This document shows, piece after piece, positions 11,743-22,202 of a stretch of 64,000 nucleotides of DNA. Under the pieces are notes generated by a model. The model was not told the DNA's origin, searched no databases, and worked only from the letters and a program-made list of their open reading frames with translations. Each line of letters begins with the position of its first letter. Positions within the stretch are counted from its first letter, which is position 1. Source of the DNA: Ahaetulla prasina (Eukaryota; Chordata; Lepidosauria; Squamata; Colubridae); the NCBI RefSeq assembly GCF_028640845.1, contig NC_080542.1:133427080-133491079 (forward strand), in the 5' to 3' direction. The translations under genes and the position numbers were made by a program.

Positions 11743-12297
11743 CAATTGCTACCAACGTACCTTCCCTTGAATATACTTGTATATTGCACGAGTCAAAAAG
11801 AGGGCCCCTCACATCCTGGACACAAACTGTTTCAACTCCTACCCTCAAAATGATGCTATAGAGCACTGCACACCAGAACAACTAGACACAAGAACAGTTT
11901 TTTCATGAACGCCATCACTCTACTAAACAAATAATTCCCTCAACACTGTCAAACTATTTACTAAATCTGCACTACTATTAATCTTCTCATCATTCCTATC
12001 ACCCATTTCCTTCCACTTATGACTGTATGACTGTAACTTTGTTGCTTGTATCCTTACGATTTATATTGATATTGTTTCCTCATTGCTTATTTGTACCCTA
12101 TGACTATCATTAAGTGTTGTACCTTATGATTATTGATGAAGGTATTTTTTCTTTTATGTACACTGAGAGCATATGCACCAAGACAAATTCCTTGTGTGTC
12201 CAATCACACTTGGCCAATAAAAAATTCTATTCTATTCTATTCTATTCTATTCTATTCTATTCTATTCTATTCTATTCTATTCTATTCTATTCTATTC
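11743..12297 (+). mobile_element. L3/CR1 LINE, short 3' copy
   Basis: Begins at ATTGCTACCAACGTACC, the region corresponding to LPSIEDLYTARIKKRA, with several frame breaks. It continues through the TTCAACTCCTACCC and AACAGTTTTTTC blocks and the 3' UTR, and ends in a long (ATTCT)n array. Confidence 0.85.
12224..12297. repeat. (ATTCT)n microsatellite at LINE tail
   Basis: About 14 uninterrupted 5-bp units. Register-shifted and reverse-complemented this is (AATAG)n, the class expanded in snake genomes from L3/CR1 tails. It is the longest array of the type in the window. Confidence 0.95.
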
Positions 12298-12337
12298 GGA
12301 CTCCACAAAGGTATTTTGTTGTTGCCCTCCTGCAATA

Positions 12338-12719
12338 CAAATAGTTCTCAAATTCCTACCACAGTTGATCCCAGAATTTATGTTGCTAAGTGGGACATTT
12401 GTTAAGTGAGTTTTACCCCATTTTACAACCTTTCTTGCCACAGTTATTAAGTGAACCACTGCAGTTGGTTAAGTTAGTATCACGGTTTTTAAGTGGCTTC
12501 CCCATTGATTTTGCTTGTCAGAAGATTACAGTAGGCAATCATATGAGTTCAGGACACAGCAATGGTCGTAAGTATGAGCCATCTTCCAAGCATCTGAATT
12601 TTCATTGCATGATTCTAGGAATGCTGCAAAAGTCGTAAGTGGGAAAAACGGTCACTTTTTTTTCAGCGCCGTTGTAATTCCGAACGCTAAATGAACTATC
12701 GTAAGTTGAGGGCCACCTG
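12338..12719 (+). mobile_element. Tigger/pogo-like MITE
   Basis: A non-autonomous DNA transposon whose ends are diverged CAGGTAGTCCTCGACTTA and its inverse (right end GTAAGTTGAGGGCCACCTG). It is flanked by TA on both sides (12336-12337 and 12720-12721), as expected of Tc1/mariner insertions. The interior has the family's repeated TTGTTAAGTGA / GTTAAGTGAATC blocks. At least eight copies are in the window. No transposase is encoded. Confidence 0.75.
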
Positions 12720-12725
12720 TATGTA

Positions 12726-13062
12726 AAAGTAATCCTTGACTTACAGCCACAACCAAGCCCAAAATTTCTGTTGTTAAATGAGACAATGAGCGAGTTTTGC
12801 CCCATTTTACAACTTTCCTTGCCACGGCTGTTAAATGAATCACTGCAGTTGTTAAGTTAATAACAAGGTTGTTAAATGAATCTGGCTTCCTCATTGACTT
12901 CGCTTGTCAGAAGGTTGCAAAAGGGGATCATGTGATCTCCAAGGCACACTCCAAAAGTGCCATCGATATGAATCAGTTGCTAAGGGTCTGAGGATGCGCA
13001 AGCATGAAAAAAAAGTCACTTTTTCCGGTATTTTGTAACTTTGAACTAAATGGATTGCTGCT
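12726..13062 (+). mobile_element. Tigger/pogo-like MITE, 3'-truncated
   Basis: A second copy in the same orientation, starting only 6 bases after the previous one at AAAGTAATCCTTGACTTA. Its right end is missing: the sequence breaks off after TTTGAACTAAATGG and runs into unrelated DNA and an RT fragment. Confidence 0.7.
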
Positions 13063-13099
13063 TTCCTCTCTAATCGACTGCGGAAAGTCAAAATAGGGA

Positions 13100-13568
13100 A
13101 CTCTGCCTAATCCTGCATCAGTTAACAGTGGTGTTCCACAAGGCAGCATTTTAGGTCCCACAATTTTATTTTTTTTTGCTCTGTATCAAAATTGATTTAT
13201 GTGATCAACTTAAAAGCAATTGCGTTCTTTTTGCAGACGACGTAAAATTATTCCATTCTAGAGATAATTCTGTTCTTTTGCAAAGTGATCTCGACTACTT
13301 GTCTGAATGGTCATCTATTTGGCAACTTCAAATTTGGATTAATGAATGCTCTGTCTTACATATTGGTAAACGTAATCAGAATGTCAAGTATAAGCTAGGT
13401 GGCATTGATCTAGCAGATGACCCTCACTTTGTTAAGGACCTAGGTGTACTTATCTCTGACGATTTATTCTCCAAAGCTCACTGTAACAGCGTTGCTAAAA
13501 AAGCATTAAGAGTTGTAAACTTAATTTTGCAAAGCTTTTTTTCCTGGAAACATTGTTTTGCTAATTAA
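13100..13568 (+). pseudogene. Divergent CR1-clade reverse transcriptase fragment
   Basis: Around 13120-13160 one frame reads NSGVPQGSILGP, the RT block-4 motif. After a frame change in a T-run near 13170, an open frame of 130 codons (13176-13568) carries LFADDVKLFH, the catalytic YADD-type block. It continues with DLDYLSEWSSIWQLQ, VLHIGKRN and KDLGVLISDDL. These are standard palm and thumb blocks of CR1/jockey-group LINEs. The residues differ from the CR1, L3 and L2 copies in this window, so this is another family, possibly the same as at 50-480. No 3' UTR or tail is recognised; only the middle of the RT is left. Confidence 0.7.
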
Positions 13569-13892
13569 AGTTTGTGGGGGGGATCTACCTGAGACTTTTC
13601 TAAATGTTATCTTGTTTCTTAGGACATTGACATTGATGGTGTTATCCATTCAACCATGTCCAATACTTCTATGGTCTCTCCACATCTTCCAATCTTGCAC
13701 TATTTCTTTGACTTGTTCTATGCTCTGACTGGTGTCAACTCTAATATTTTCCAGTATCTGAATGCCCAAAAGGTGCTTTTTTCAGGAGGCAACGGGACTT
13801 TCTTGTTTTTCTTTGAAGACATTTCACTTCTCATCCAAGAAGCTTCTTCAACTCTGACTGGACGATGGGGAATGGAAGGATTTATATTCCTT

Positions 13893-15348
13893 ATTTATTT
13901 ATTTATTTAATTGGATTTTTATACTGCCCTTCTCCCGAAGGACTCAGGGCGGTTCAAAGCCAGGTAAAATAGAACAAGAATAAATACAAGACAAAAATCA
14001 TATTTAAAAAACTTATTAAATTGGCCCAAATTAAAATATCATTAAAACAATAAAACCCCAATTTAAAAACTAAAATCCTACGCCAGTCCTGCGCAAATAA
14101 ATAGATATGTCTTAAGCTCGCGGCGAAAGGTTCGAAGGTCAGGAAGTTGGCGGAGTCCTGGGGGAAGTTCATTCCAGAGGGTGGGAGCCCCCACAGAGAA
14201 GGCCCTTCCCCTGGGGGTCGCCAGCCGACATTGCCTGGCGGACGGCACCCTAAGGAGTCCCTCTGTGTGAGAACGCACAGGTTGGTGGGAGGCAATCGGT
14301 GGCAGTAGGCGGTCCCGTAAATAGCCCAGCCCTATGCCATGGAGCGCTTTAAAGGTAGTAACCAGCACCTTGAAGCGCACCCGAAAGACCACAGGTAGCC
14401 AGTGCAGCCTGCGCAGGAGTGGTGTCACATGGGAGCCACGAGTGGCTCCCTCTATCACCCGCGCAGCTGCATTCTGGACCAACTGAAGCCTCTGGGTGCT
14501 CTTCAAGGGGAGCCCCATGTAGAGAGCATTGCAGTAATCCAAGCAAGAGGTAACGAGAGCATGAATGACCATGCATAGGGCATCCCGGTCAAGGAAGGGG
14601 TGCAACTGGCGAATCAGGCGGACCTGATAAAAAGCTCTCCTGGAGAAGGCCGTCAGGTGATCTTCAAAAGACAGCCGCCCATCCAGGAGAACACCCAAGT
14701 TGCGCACCCTTTCCATCGAGGCCAGTGATTCGCCCCGAACAGTCAGCCGCGGCTGCAGCTGACTGTACCGGGGTGCCGGCATCCACAGCCACTCCATCTT
14801 GGAGGGATTGAGCTTGAGCCTGTTTCTCCCCATCCAGACCCATACAGCTTCCAGACACAGGGACAGTACTTCGATAGTTTTGTTGGGGTGACCTGGGGTG
14901 GAAAAGTACAGCTGCGTATCATCAGCGTACAGTTGGTATCTCACCCCAAAACCACTGATGATCTCTCCCAGTGGCTTCATATAGATGTTGAACAGGAGAG
15001 GCGAGAGAATCGACCCCTGCAGCACCCAACAAGTGAGGCGTCTCGGGGTCAATCTCTGCCCCCCTGCCAACACCGTCTGCGACCGGTCAGAGAGATAGGA
15101 GGAGAACCACCAATAAACGGTGCCTCCCACTCCTAAACTCTCCAACCAGTGCAGCAGGATACCATGGTCGATGGTATCAAAAGTCGCTGAGAGGTCTAAT
15201 AGGACCAGGGCAGAGGAATAACCCCTATCCCTGGCCCTCCAGAGATTATCAACCAACGCGACCAAAGCCGTCTCCGTACTGTATCTGGGCCGAAAGCCGG
15301 ACTGGAACGGGTCCAGATAGACAGCTGGTCTATCAGCTGGTCTATCAG
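13893..15348 (-). mobile_element. L2-type LINE, 5'-truncated (copy 2)
   Basis: Ends on the left in (TTTA)n and the CCGCCCTTCTCCCGAAGGACTCAGGGCGG hairpin (13927-13955). It is 5'-truncated inside the RT. A CCTT repeat at its edges (13889-13892 and 15349-15352) matches a target-site duplication in the foldback host. The truncated 5' end has a small direct repeat, AGCTGGTCTATC, twice near 15324-15345. Confidence 0.85.
14078..15265 (-). pseudogene. L2 LINE reverse transcriptase, C-terminal two thirds
   Basis: A 395-codon open frame covering palm to C-terminus. Visible catalytic blocks are LDLSATFDTIDH (24-34, first Asp), LQGSILSPLLFNIYM (82-96) and YADDTQLYF (113-121, the metal-binding Asp pair). 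Thumb and C-terminal blocks follow: LNPSK, NLGVLLDGRLSF, LQLVQNAAARVI, HWLPVVFRVRFK, TLWNELPPGLR. Only the endonuclease and fingers are absent, through 5' truncation. In PQGS the usual V-P-Q is replaced by V-L-Q. The frame is intact to the stop, which argues for a recent insertion. Confidence 0.85.
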
Positions 15349-15400
15349 CCTTGCAGACAGCTGGTCATTTGCATCCTTTTAGAGGGCTTGGATGAGAAGT

Positions 15401-15431
<31 letters not shown>

Positions 15432-18259
15432 TTTTATTATTCGAATTTATATACCGCCCTATCTCCCAAAGGACTCAGGGCGGTTCACAGGCATATAAAA
15501 CATCAATATACAAATTAAAATAATCCTTAAAAAACTTATTCTAACACCCAGATAATTAAAAATAGAAATATAAATATAAAATATAAATATTAAAATCAAT
15601 TTAAAACCCCTCTAAATTTAAAATCTAAGCCAGTCCTGCACAGATGAATAAATGTGTCTTGAGCTCGCGACGGAAGGTTCGAAGGTCAGGAAGTTGACGG
15701 AGTCCTGGGGAGTTCGTTCCAGAGGGTGGGAGCCCCACAGGAAGGCCATTCCCTGGGCATCGCCAACGACACTGCCTAGCTGACGGCACCCTGAGGAGTC
15801 CCTCTCTGTGAGGCGCGCGGGTCGGTGAGAGGTATCTGGTGCAGTAGGCGGTCCCGTAGATAACCCGGCCCTATGCCATGGGCGCTTTAAAGGTGGTCAC
15901 CAAAACCTTGAAGCGCACCGGAAGGCCACAGGTAGCCAGTGCAGTCTGCAGGATGGGTGTTATCACGGGAGCCACGAGGGCTCCCTCTATCACCAGCGCA
16001 GCCGCATTCTGGACTAACTGCAGCCTCGGATGCCCTTCAAGGAAGCCCCATGTAGAGGCGTTGCAGTAATCCAGGCGAGGCGTCACGAGCATGAGTGACC
16101 GTGCATAGGGCCTCCCGGTCCAGAAAGGCGCAACTGGCGCACCAGGCGAACCTGGTGACGCTCTCCTGGAGCGGCCGTCAAATGATCTTCTAGAGACAGC
16201 CGTTCATCCAGGAGGACGCCTAAGTTGCGCACCCTCTCCATCGGGGCCAATGACTCGCCACCGATGGTCAGCCGCGGATTTAGCTGACTGTGCGGGATGC
16301 GGCATCCACAGCCACTCTGTCTTGGAGGATTGAGCTTGAGCCTGTTTCTCCCCATCCAGACCCGTACAGCCTCAGACACCGGGACAGCACTTGATAGCTT
16401 CGTTGGGGTGGTCCGGTGTGGAAAAGTACAGCTGGGTGTCATCCGCGTACAGCTGGTACCTCACACGAACCCACTGATGATCTCACCCAGCGGCTTCATG
16501 TAGATGTTGAACAGAAGGCGAGAGGATCGATCCTGCGGCACCCACAAGTGAGGCGCCTCGGGGCCGACCTCTGCCCCTGTCAACACCGACTGCGACGGTC
16601 GGAGAGATAGGAGGAGAACCACCGATAAACGGTGCCTCCACTCCCAATCCCTCCAACCGCGCAGCAGGATACCATGGTCGATGGTATCGAAAGCCGCTGA
16701 GAGGTCTAATAGGACCAGGGCAGAGGAACAACCCCTATCCTGGCCCTCCAGAGATCATCCACCAACGCGACCAAAGCCGTCTCCGTGCTGTAACCGGGCG
16801 GAAACCGGACTGGAGCAGGTCTAGATAGACAGTTTCATCCAGGTGCAAGGAAACTGATATGCCACCATACTCTCAACAACCTTCGCCGCGGCGGGTTGGA
16901 GACTGACGATAATTACCTAAAACAGCGGGTCAGGAAGGCTTCTTGAGGAGGGCCTCACCACCGCCTCTTTCAAGGCGGCGGAAGACACCCTCCACCAAAG
17001 AAGCGCTCGTAATCGCCTGGAGCCAGCCTCGTGTCACCTCCTGCGTGGCCAGCACCAACCAGGAGGGGCACGGGTCCAATAAACACGTGGTGGCATTCAG
17101 CCTCCCCAACAACCTGTCCATGTCCTCGGGGCGACAGGGTCAAACTCATCCCATAAAATGTCACCAAGACCACCCTCAGCCGTCTCACCCGTATCACCGC
17201 AATCTTGGTCCAAACCATCCCGAAGCTGAGCGATTTTATCGTATAGATAACCGTTAAACTCCTCAGCACGTCCCTGCAGCGGGTCATCCCGCTCCCCTGG
17301 TGTAGGAGGAGGCGGGTCACCAAACAGGCGGCTGGGCGGTTATCTGCCGATGCAATGAGGAGGCGTAGCTACGCCTCGCTTCCCTCAATGCCACTAGGTA
17401 AGCCTAGTATAGGACTTCACTAGTGTCCGATCAGCTTCTGAGCAGCTAGACCTCCAGGAACTCTCTAGGCGTCTTCTCCGGCGCTTCATCCTCTCAGCTC
17501 CTCGGAGAACCAAGGGCGGTTGGGACCTGCGCGGGTCAGAGGCCGCAAAGGCACGACCGGTCTAAGGCCCCCGCCGCGGCCCGTTCCCAGGCCGCAACAA
17601 GTTCCTCAGCCGAGCCATGAGCCAGACTCTCAGGAAATGGCCCAAGCTCCGTCCGGAACCCCTCCAGGTCCATCAGGCGCCTGGGACGGAACCAACGTGT
17701 CGGCTCCGTCTCCCTGCGGTGGTGAATGGCGGTCAGAAAGTCCAGGCGAAGGAGAGAGTGATCTGACCATGACAAAGGTTCAGTGACTATTTCCTTTAAG
17801 TCCAGATCTCTCAACCACTGACCAGAGACAAAAATCAGGTCCAGAGTTCCTCCCCCAATGTGAGTAGGGCCATCAACTACTTGGGTCAGGTCCAAGGCCG
17901 TCATGGAAGCCATGAACTCCCGAGCTGCCGTCGATGACGAGCCGGACAATGGCAAGTTAAAGTCCCCCATGACTAAAAGTCTGGGGGTCTCAACTGCCAC
18001 CCCGGCCAGCACCTCCAGGAGCTCGGGCAGGGCAGCTGTCACGCAGCAAGGAGCCAGGTACGTGATCAGCAAACCCATCTGGCACCTATGACCCCATCTC
18101 ACAAAGAGGGATTCGCACCCGGCAATCTGAGGTACAGTGGTCTCCCTCGGCTCTAGGCTCTCTCTAATCACAACCGCCACCCCCCCACCCCTACCCTGGG
18201 CCCTCGGCTGATGGAATGCACGGAAACCCGGTGGGCACATCTCAACAAGGGGCACACCC
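15401..18259 (-). mobile_element. L2-type LINE, nearly full length, riddled with 1-base losses (copy 3)
   Basis: Runs from a (TTTA)n tail (15401-15435) through 3' UTR and RT to the endonuclease at about 18258. It is bounded by AGAAGT at 15395-15400 and 18260-18265, a clear target-site duplication in the foldback host. Compared by eye with copy 1 (6911-9795), the part from about 15660 to 17600 shows a dense series of single-base deletions in short homopolymers and dinucleotides. The part from 17600 to 18259 shows substitutions only. Confidence 0.85.
17536..18259 (-). pseudogene. L2 LINE endonuclease domain
   Basis: An open frame of about 240 codons belonging to the element, reading from [16 protein letters not shown] through the endonuclease core. 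[22 protein letters not shown] and [13 protein letters not shown] are visible. The first ~75 residues of the domain, with the LCNARS and TETWL blocks, are missing, so the copy is slightly 5'-truncated. An in-frame Met upstream of 18259 belongs to the foldback host, not the LINE. Confidence 0.8.
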
Positions 18260-18412
18260 AGAAGTGAAATGTCTTCAAAGAAAAACAAAAATGTCTGCTT
18301 GCCTCCTGAAAAAGCACATTTGGGACAGTTCTAGATGACTAAGAACCTCTACAGACTTCCAGTATCTGGACCGTTCAAAAATGGTTCACCACTTTTTTCT
18401 AAATAACTATGT

Positions 18413-18758
18413 AGGTAAAGGTTCCCCTCACATTTATAATGCTAGTCATTCCCGATTCTAAGGGGTGGTGCTCATCTCCATTTCAAAGCCGAAGAGCTAG
18501 CTCTGTCCGAAGACGTCTCCATAGTCATATGGCCGGCATGACTCAATGCCAAAGGCGCATGGAACACTGTTACCTTCCCACCAAAGGTGGTCCCTATTTT
18601 TCTACTTGCATTTTTTATGTGCTTTCGAACTGCTAGGTTGGCAGAAGCTGGGTCAAGTAACAGGAACTCACCCCATTATGCGGCACTAGGGATTCGAACC
18701 GGTGAACTCCCAACCTTTCGATCGACAAGCTCAGCGTCTTAGCCACTGAGCCACCGAG
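18413..18758 (-). mobile_element. tRNA-derived SINE with GGTAAAGG tail
   Basis: Same family as 5168-5522, including the box B GGTTCGAATCCCTA on the minus strand near 18700. It is flanked by ACTATGT at 18406-18412 and 18759-18765. Confidence 0.85.
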
Positions 18759-18823
18759 ACTATGTGTGTATTATGTACTATGTAGATAGTAGTGCACATC
18801 TCAAACATCTTCTCTACTCTCTA

Positions 18824-18961
18824 CAGAAGGAGTGTCAAACTTGTGTCATCATAGTGGTGTCACATGACATATCAGGACTTTTTTCCCCTTTGCTAAACCG
18901 GGTGGGTTTGGGGCCAGCACTTGACGCATCTGGCCAGCGGGCCACGAGTTTGACACCCCTG
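18824..18961. mobile_element. hAT-like MITE (CAGGGGTGTCAAACTC ends)
   Basis: Ends are an imperfect GAGTGTCAAACTTGTG on the left and CACGAGTTTGACACCCCTG on the right, inverted copies of each other. The interior carries GGGCCAGCACTTGACGC and GGCCAGCGGGCC. This is a common amniote hAT end type. I could not see a clean 8-bp duplication. Confidence 0.6.
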
Positions 18962-19004
18962 TTCTACATGGATGTATAATAACTTTCTACTCGAGTCCAG
19001 AGAT

Positions 19005-19062
19005 CTAAGATTTCCTGCTCATCTCCCATTCAAGTACTAACTATGTCAGGCACTGCTTCCTT
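19005..19062 (-). pseudogene. 5S rRNA-derived fragment
   Basis: On the minus strand the sequence GTTAGTACTTGAATGGGAGA (19024-19043) matches the 3' half of vertebrate 5S rRNA, where the standard is GTTAGTACTTGGATGGGAGA. GGAAGC and GCCTG blocks occur upstream. It is a partial, diverged copy: either a 5S pseudogene or part of a 5S-derived SINE. Confidence 0.5.
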
Positions 19063-20268
19063 GTTGGGGATTAGCCAAGGGCGACCAATGACTGTCCTAG
19101 GGATCCAGTTGAAGAGAGCTGGCTGGGTACATTATAACTCTTTTTATGGGGTGTCTTTTTAAGTTTGCTCAAAGAATGTCAGGCAGAAGAATGACTACCA
19201 AAATCTCCAGCTTTTTCTTCTTCTTCTTCTTTTCTTTACAAGCCATTGACACCTTGTCTTTTCCAAAGCAATTTGGGCACCAGTCCAAGAGCAATTGCTA
19301 GTGTGGCGTCTCCACATTGTGGCTCAGAGGTTTCAAAAATGCAGTGCATTGTTCTGTACGCTGACTCTGCATGAGCGCCACTGCTTTTCATACGACAGAA
19401 GCAGCCTGTGGCAAATCATCACATCATGCCCAGCTTAATTTCATTTCATGTTTGATTACACTGGCTTTTACTAAATTGCATTTAGCAATACCTGATTTAT
19501 CACGATGCATTGAGATGCAAGTTCCAGCTCCTTGCAATTTTAAGTAGCACTTACTGCTACTGGTCTTTATCTTCTTACAGATGGCAGCACTGTGTCAGAT
19601 CTAAGATAACTCAGTGGATTTGACTTGATTAAGTCTGCTTTAATAAATCCTTACCAACCAACAGGCATATGCCATATTCCAGATTGGATCTTCGGCAGCC
19701 AACAATCACCAGCGTATTGAAACCACTGCAGAAAAGTTGGACTACCTCTATTACTATGCAATAGCAGTGATATGCCGGCCAGAACTTTCTTTGTTTCATG
19801 TCAGAGCTGAGTAAACCCAAAAACCAAAGAGCATTTGCTCTTGCTTAGCAACTTTTCCTTTAAATTATCAGGTCAAAATACCTATTATTTTAAAAAAAAT
19901 TAAATGATCGATATACACATTTAATCAATTGTTGAGGGAAAATGTATCTAAAACTTACAGATAAATGACTTTTTTTGCTCAGCATGAGCTTATTAGCAAT
20001 TGTAGATTGCTAATTGTAGATTGAAAAAGATACCATTTTCAACAACTGCTTGTAGCTTTCTTATTACAGAGATCTCTATATTTTATATAAAATCTATCGT
20101 TCTGTAGGATCTGTTGTACTCCACCTTTCTATCCAATCTTCAGAAAGCAGATAGCATCACAAAATAACATCCTTTTAAGCTCTTAATGAAAGATCAACCT
20201 ATTTCCTTTTGCTATCACAGGAAGCAAATCAACAAATTCAGCTCAACTGACTATTTAACAAACTAGAA
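19063..20268. other. No gene seen; unique DNA
   Basis: Unique, AT-rich sequence with a TTC-rich run near 19212-19232. No repeat or coding signal recognised. Confidence 0.4.
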
Positions 20269-20275
20269 CCATGTA

Positions 20276-20614
20276 AGGTAAAGGTAAAGGTTCCCCTTGC
20301 ACATATGTGCTAGTCATTCCCGACTCTAGGGGGCGGTGCTCATCTCTGTTTCAAAGCCAAAGAGCCAGTGCTGTCCAAAGATGTCTCTGTGATCATGTGG
20401 CCAGCATGACTAAATGCCAAAGGCACTGTTACCTTCCCACCAAAGATGGTCCCTATTTTTTTACTTTTCAAACTTGCTTTCAAACTGCTAGGTTGGCAGA
20501 AGCTGGGACAAGTAACGGGAACTCATTCCATTACACGGCACTAGGGATTTGAACCGGTGAACTACTGACTTTTTAATTGACAAGCTCAGCATCTTATCCA
20601 CTGAGCCACCACGT
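20276..20614 (-). mobile_element. tRNA-derived SINE with GGTAAAGG tail
   Basis: Same family as 5168-5522, a little more diverged, with a short internal deletion in the middle. Flanked by CCATGTA at 20269-20275 and 20615-20621. The tail has three AAGGTA units. Confidence 0.85.
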
Positions 20615-20649
20615 CCATGTAGCAAATTATAATAACCTATATACCTATA

Positions 20650-20755
20650 TCTTTTTTTTAATGTGGTGTTTTTATATTCTTGTAAGGTGCCTTGAGTCGG
20701 CATGTGCAAATAGGCAGGCCAAATCAATTTTCTAAATAAATAAATAAATACCTAT
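20650..20755 (+). mobile_element. Old LINE/SINE 3' end with (AAAT)n tail
   Basis: TTGTAAGGTGCCTTGAGTC followed by (AAATA)n resembles the 'GTAAGCCGCCTTGAGTC' 3' end of squamate L2-like LINEs and their SINEs. It is too short and diverged to place further. Confidence 0.4.
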
Positions 20756-21379
20756 CACTGAATTCAAATTAAAACCACAAAAACATGGTTTAATATAGCC
20801 CACCTCCACAACAACGGATTCAGAGTCCAATTCTAACGTCTACAGTCAGCTTAGTCTCATAAAAAACTATTGGTCTCATTTACAGTAATGAAAATGCTAA
20901 CTTAAATATGATTTCTGTGCAAGGTGTAAAGTTTTTCTCAATTGAATGCATCTGACATTCCAGAAGTATGCAACTTCACTATTAGCTATTCTTTCTGTTG
21001 CAGTATCTGTATACACAAGACATTGTGCTTTCCAGAGTTATTTGTTTTAAGGAACTGCTGACCCAGCAGCAAAGAAACTGCTGAATCTTGATTGATTCTC
21101 CTAGCCAGATTGTTCACTGGATGATTCTTAACAAGGAAGAAGAGGGGGTGGGGAGAAGTTCCTTGAGCAAATAGTTAGAATCACCCAAGCTTTAGTTGAC
21201 TAATGTTTTGTGCTTTTGTCCTTTCCCCTGCCTTATTTTTCAACCCTTTCCTTTTTCTCATCATGATTTGTCTTCAGGGTCTTCAGCAGAAAGCAGAATC
21301 AGCTGGCTTCGGCAGAGGATGTTAGAACATGAGATGGTTCTGCTTAATGAAAGGAATCCAGAATATATCTGTTGGTCTC

Positions 21380-21555
21380 GTTCATTCATTCATTCATTCA
21401 TTCCCAACCTTTATCATTTTTAAAAATGACTCAAGGTGGTGAACAAAACTAATACTCTTTCCTCCTATTTCCAACACCACCACAACTCTATGAGGTGGGT
21501 TAGGCTGAGGGAAAGTCACTGGTCAAAGTCACCCAGCTGGTTTATGGCAGTGGTT
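21380..21555 (-). mobile_element. MIR-like squamate SINE, 3' half
   Basis: Read on the minus strand the blocks are TGGGTGACTTTGACCAGTGACTTTCC and CTAACCCACCTCATAGAG, then a CACCTTGAGTCATTTTT end. This is the standard order of a tRNA-derived SINE common in lizards and snakes. An (ATTC)n stretch lies at the edge (21383-21403). Confidence 0.55.
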
Positions 21556-21559
21556 TATG

Positions 21560-22200
21560 GCAGTGGTTTATCCCACAAATCATCTAGTTTGAACCACATA
21601 GACCTTTAAAGGTGATAATATGCACCTTGAATTCTACTTGGAAGATCTTAATGCAGCTCTCCTATTTGGAGTCAGCTCTCACAATTGGTTGGCATTATGT
21701 TCTAACACAATTTGCTGCCTATTTGTAAAATGCCAGGGATTGATTTAGCCTTCTGCTATGCTGTAATTTAATTGTTATTGTAGTTGTTTTAATTGTTGTG
21801 ATTGCTGCTATTTTTGCTGAATGACTGGTAACTACCCAAAGTCATTGCAATGAATTGGACAGACATATAAATGTTGTATTTATACATACATAGAAGGTGG
21901 CTAGCAGTCAGTCTGATACCAGTCATTTCAATACCAGAAAAAGAGTCAGATAGAAACCATCATGTCAACCAAATGAATTTAAGGAAAAAATGCTAACTGT
22001 TAGAATATTCTTACAACCTTATTTTGGTGATATGTATCTCACATAGCCTACTTTGATCTCCTCAACTGGCTAAATATATTCAGGTATGACAGAGGATGCT
22101 ATAACGTTAAGAATGAACAAACAATAAAGCATCAATTCTTTGTCACTCCTGACATCTGGCTGTAGAAAATTGTTTTATACATATTCTTCATGTTTTTATG
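21560..22200. other. No gene seen; unique DNA
   Basis: AT-rich unique sequence; no recognisable coding or repeat signal. TTTATGGCAGTGG is duplicated in tandem near 21541-21570. Confidence 0.35.
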
Positions 22201-22202
22201 TG

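Larger units (their letters stand above)
13760..18345. mobile_element. Foldback family A host element, split by two L2 LINEs
   Basis: Left part is at 13760-13892 (GTGCTTTTTTCAGGAGGC ... TTTATATTCCTT), the middle at 15353-15400 (GCAGACAGCTGGTCATTTGC ... TTGGATGAGAAGT), and the right part at 18260-18345 (AGAAGTGAAATGTCTTC ... CCTCCTGAAAAAGCAC). Joined in order, the pieces give one short element with inverted ends. The breaks fall exactly at target-site duplications of the two L2 copies: CCTT at the first and AGAAGT at the second. Confidence 0.75.
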
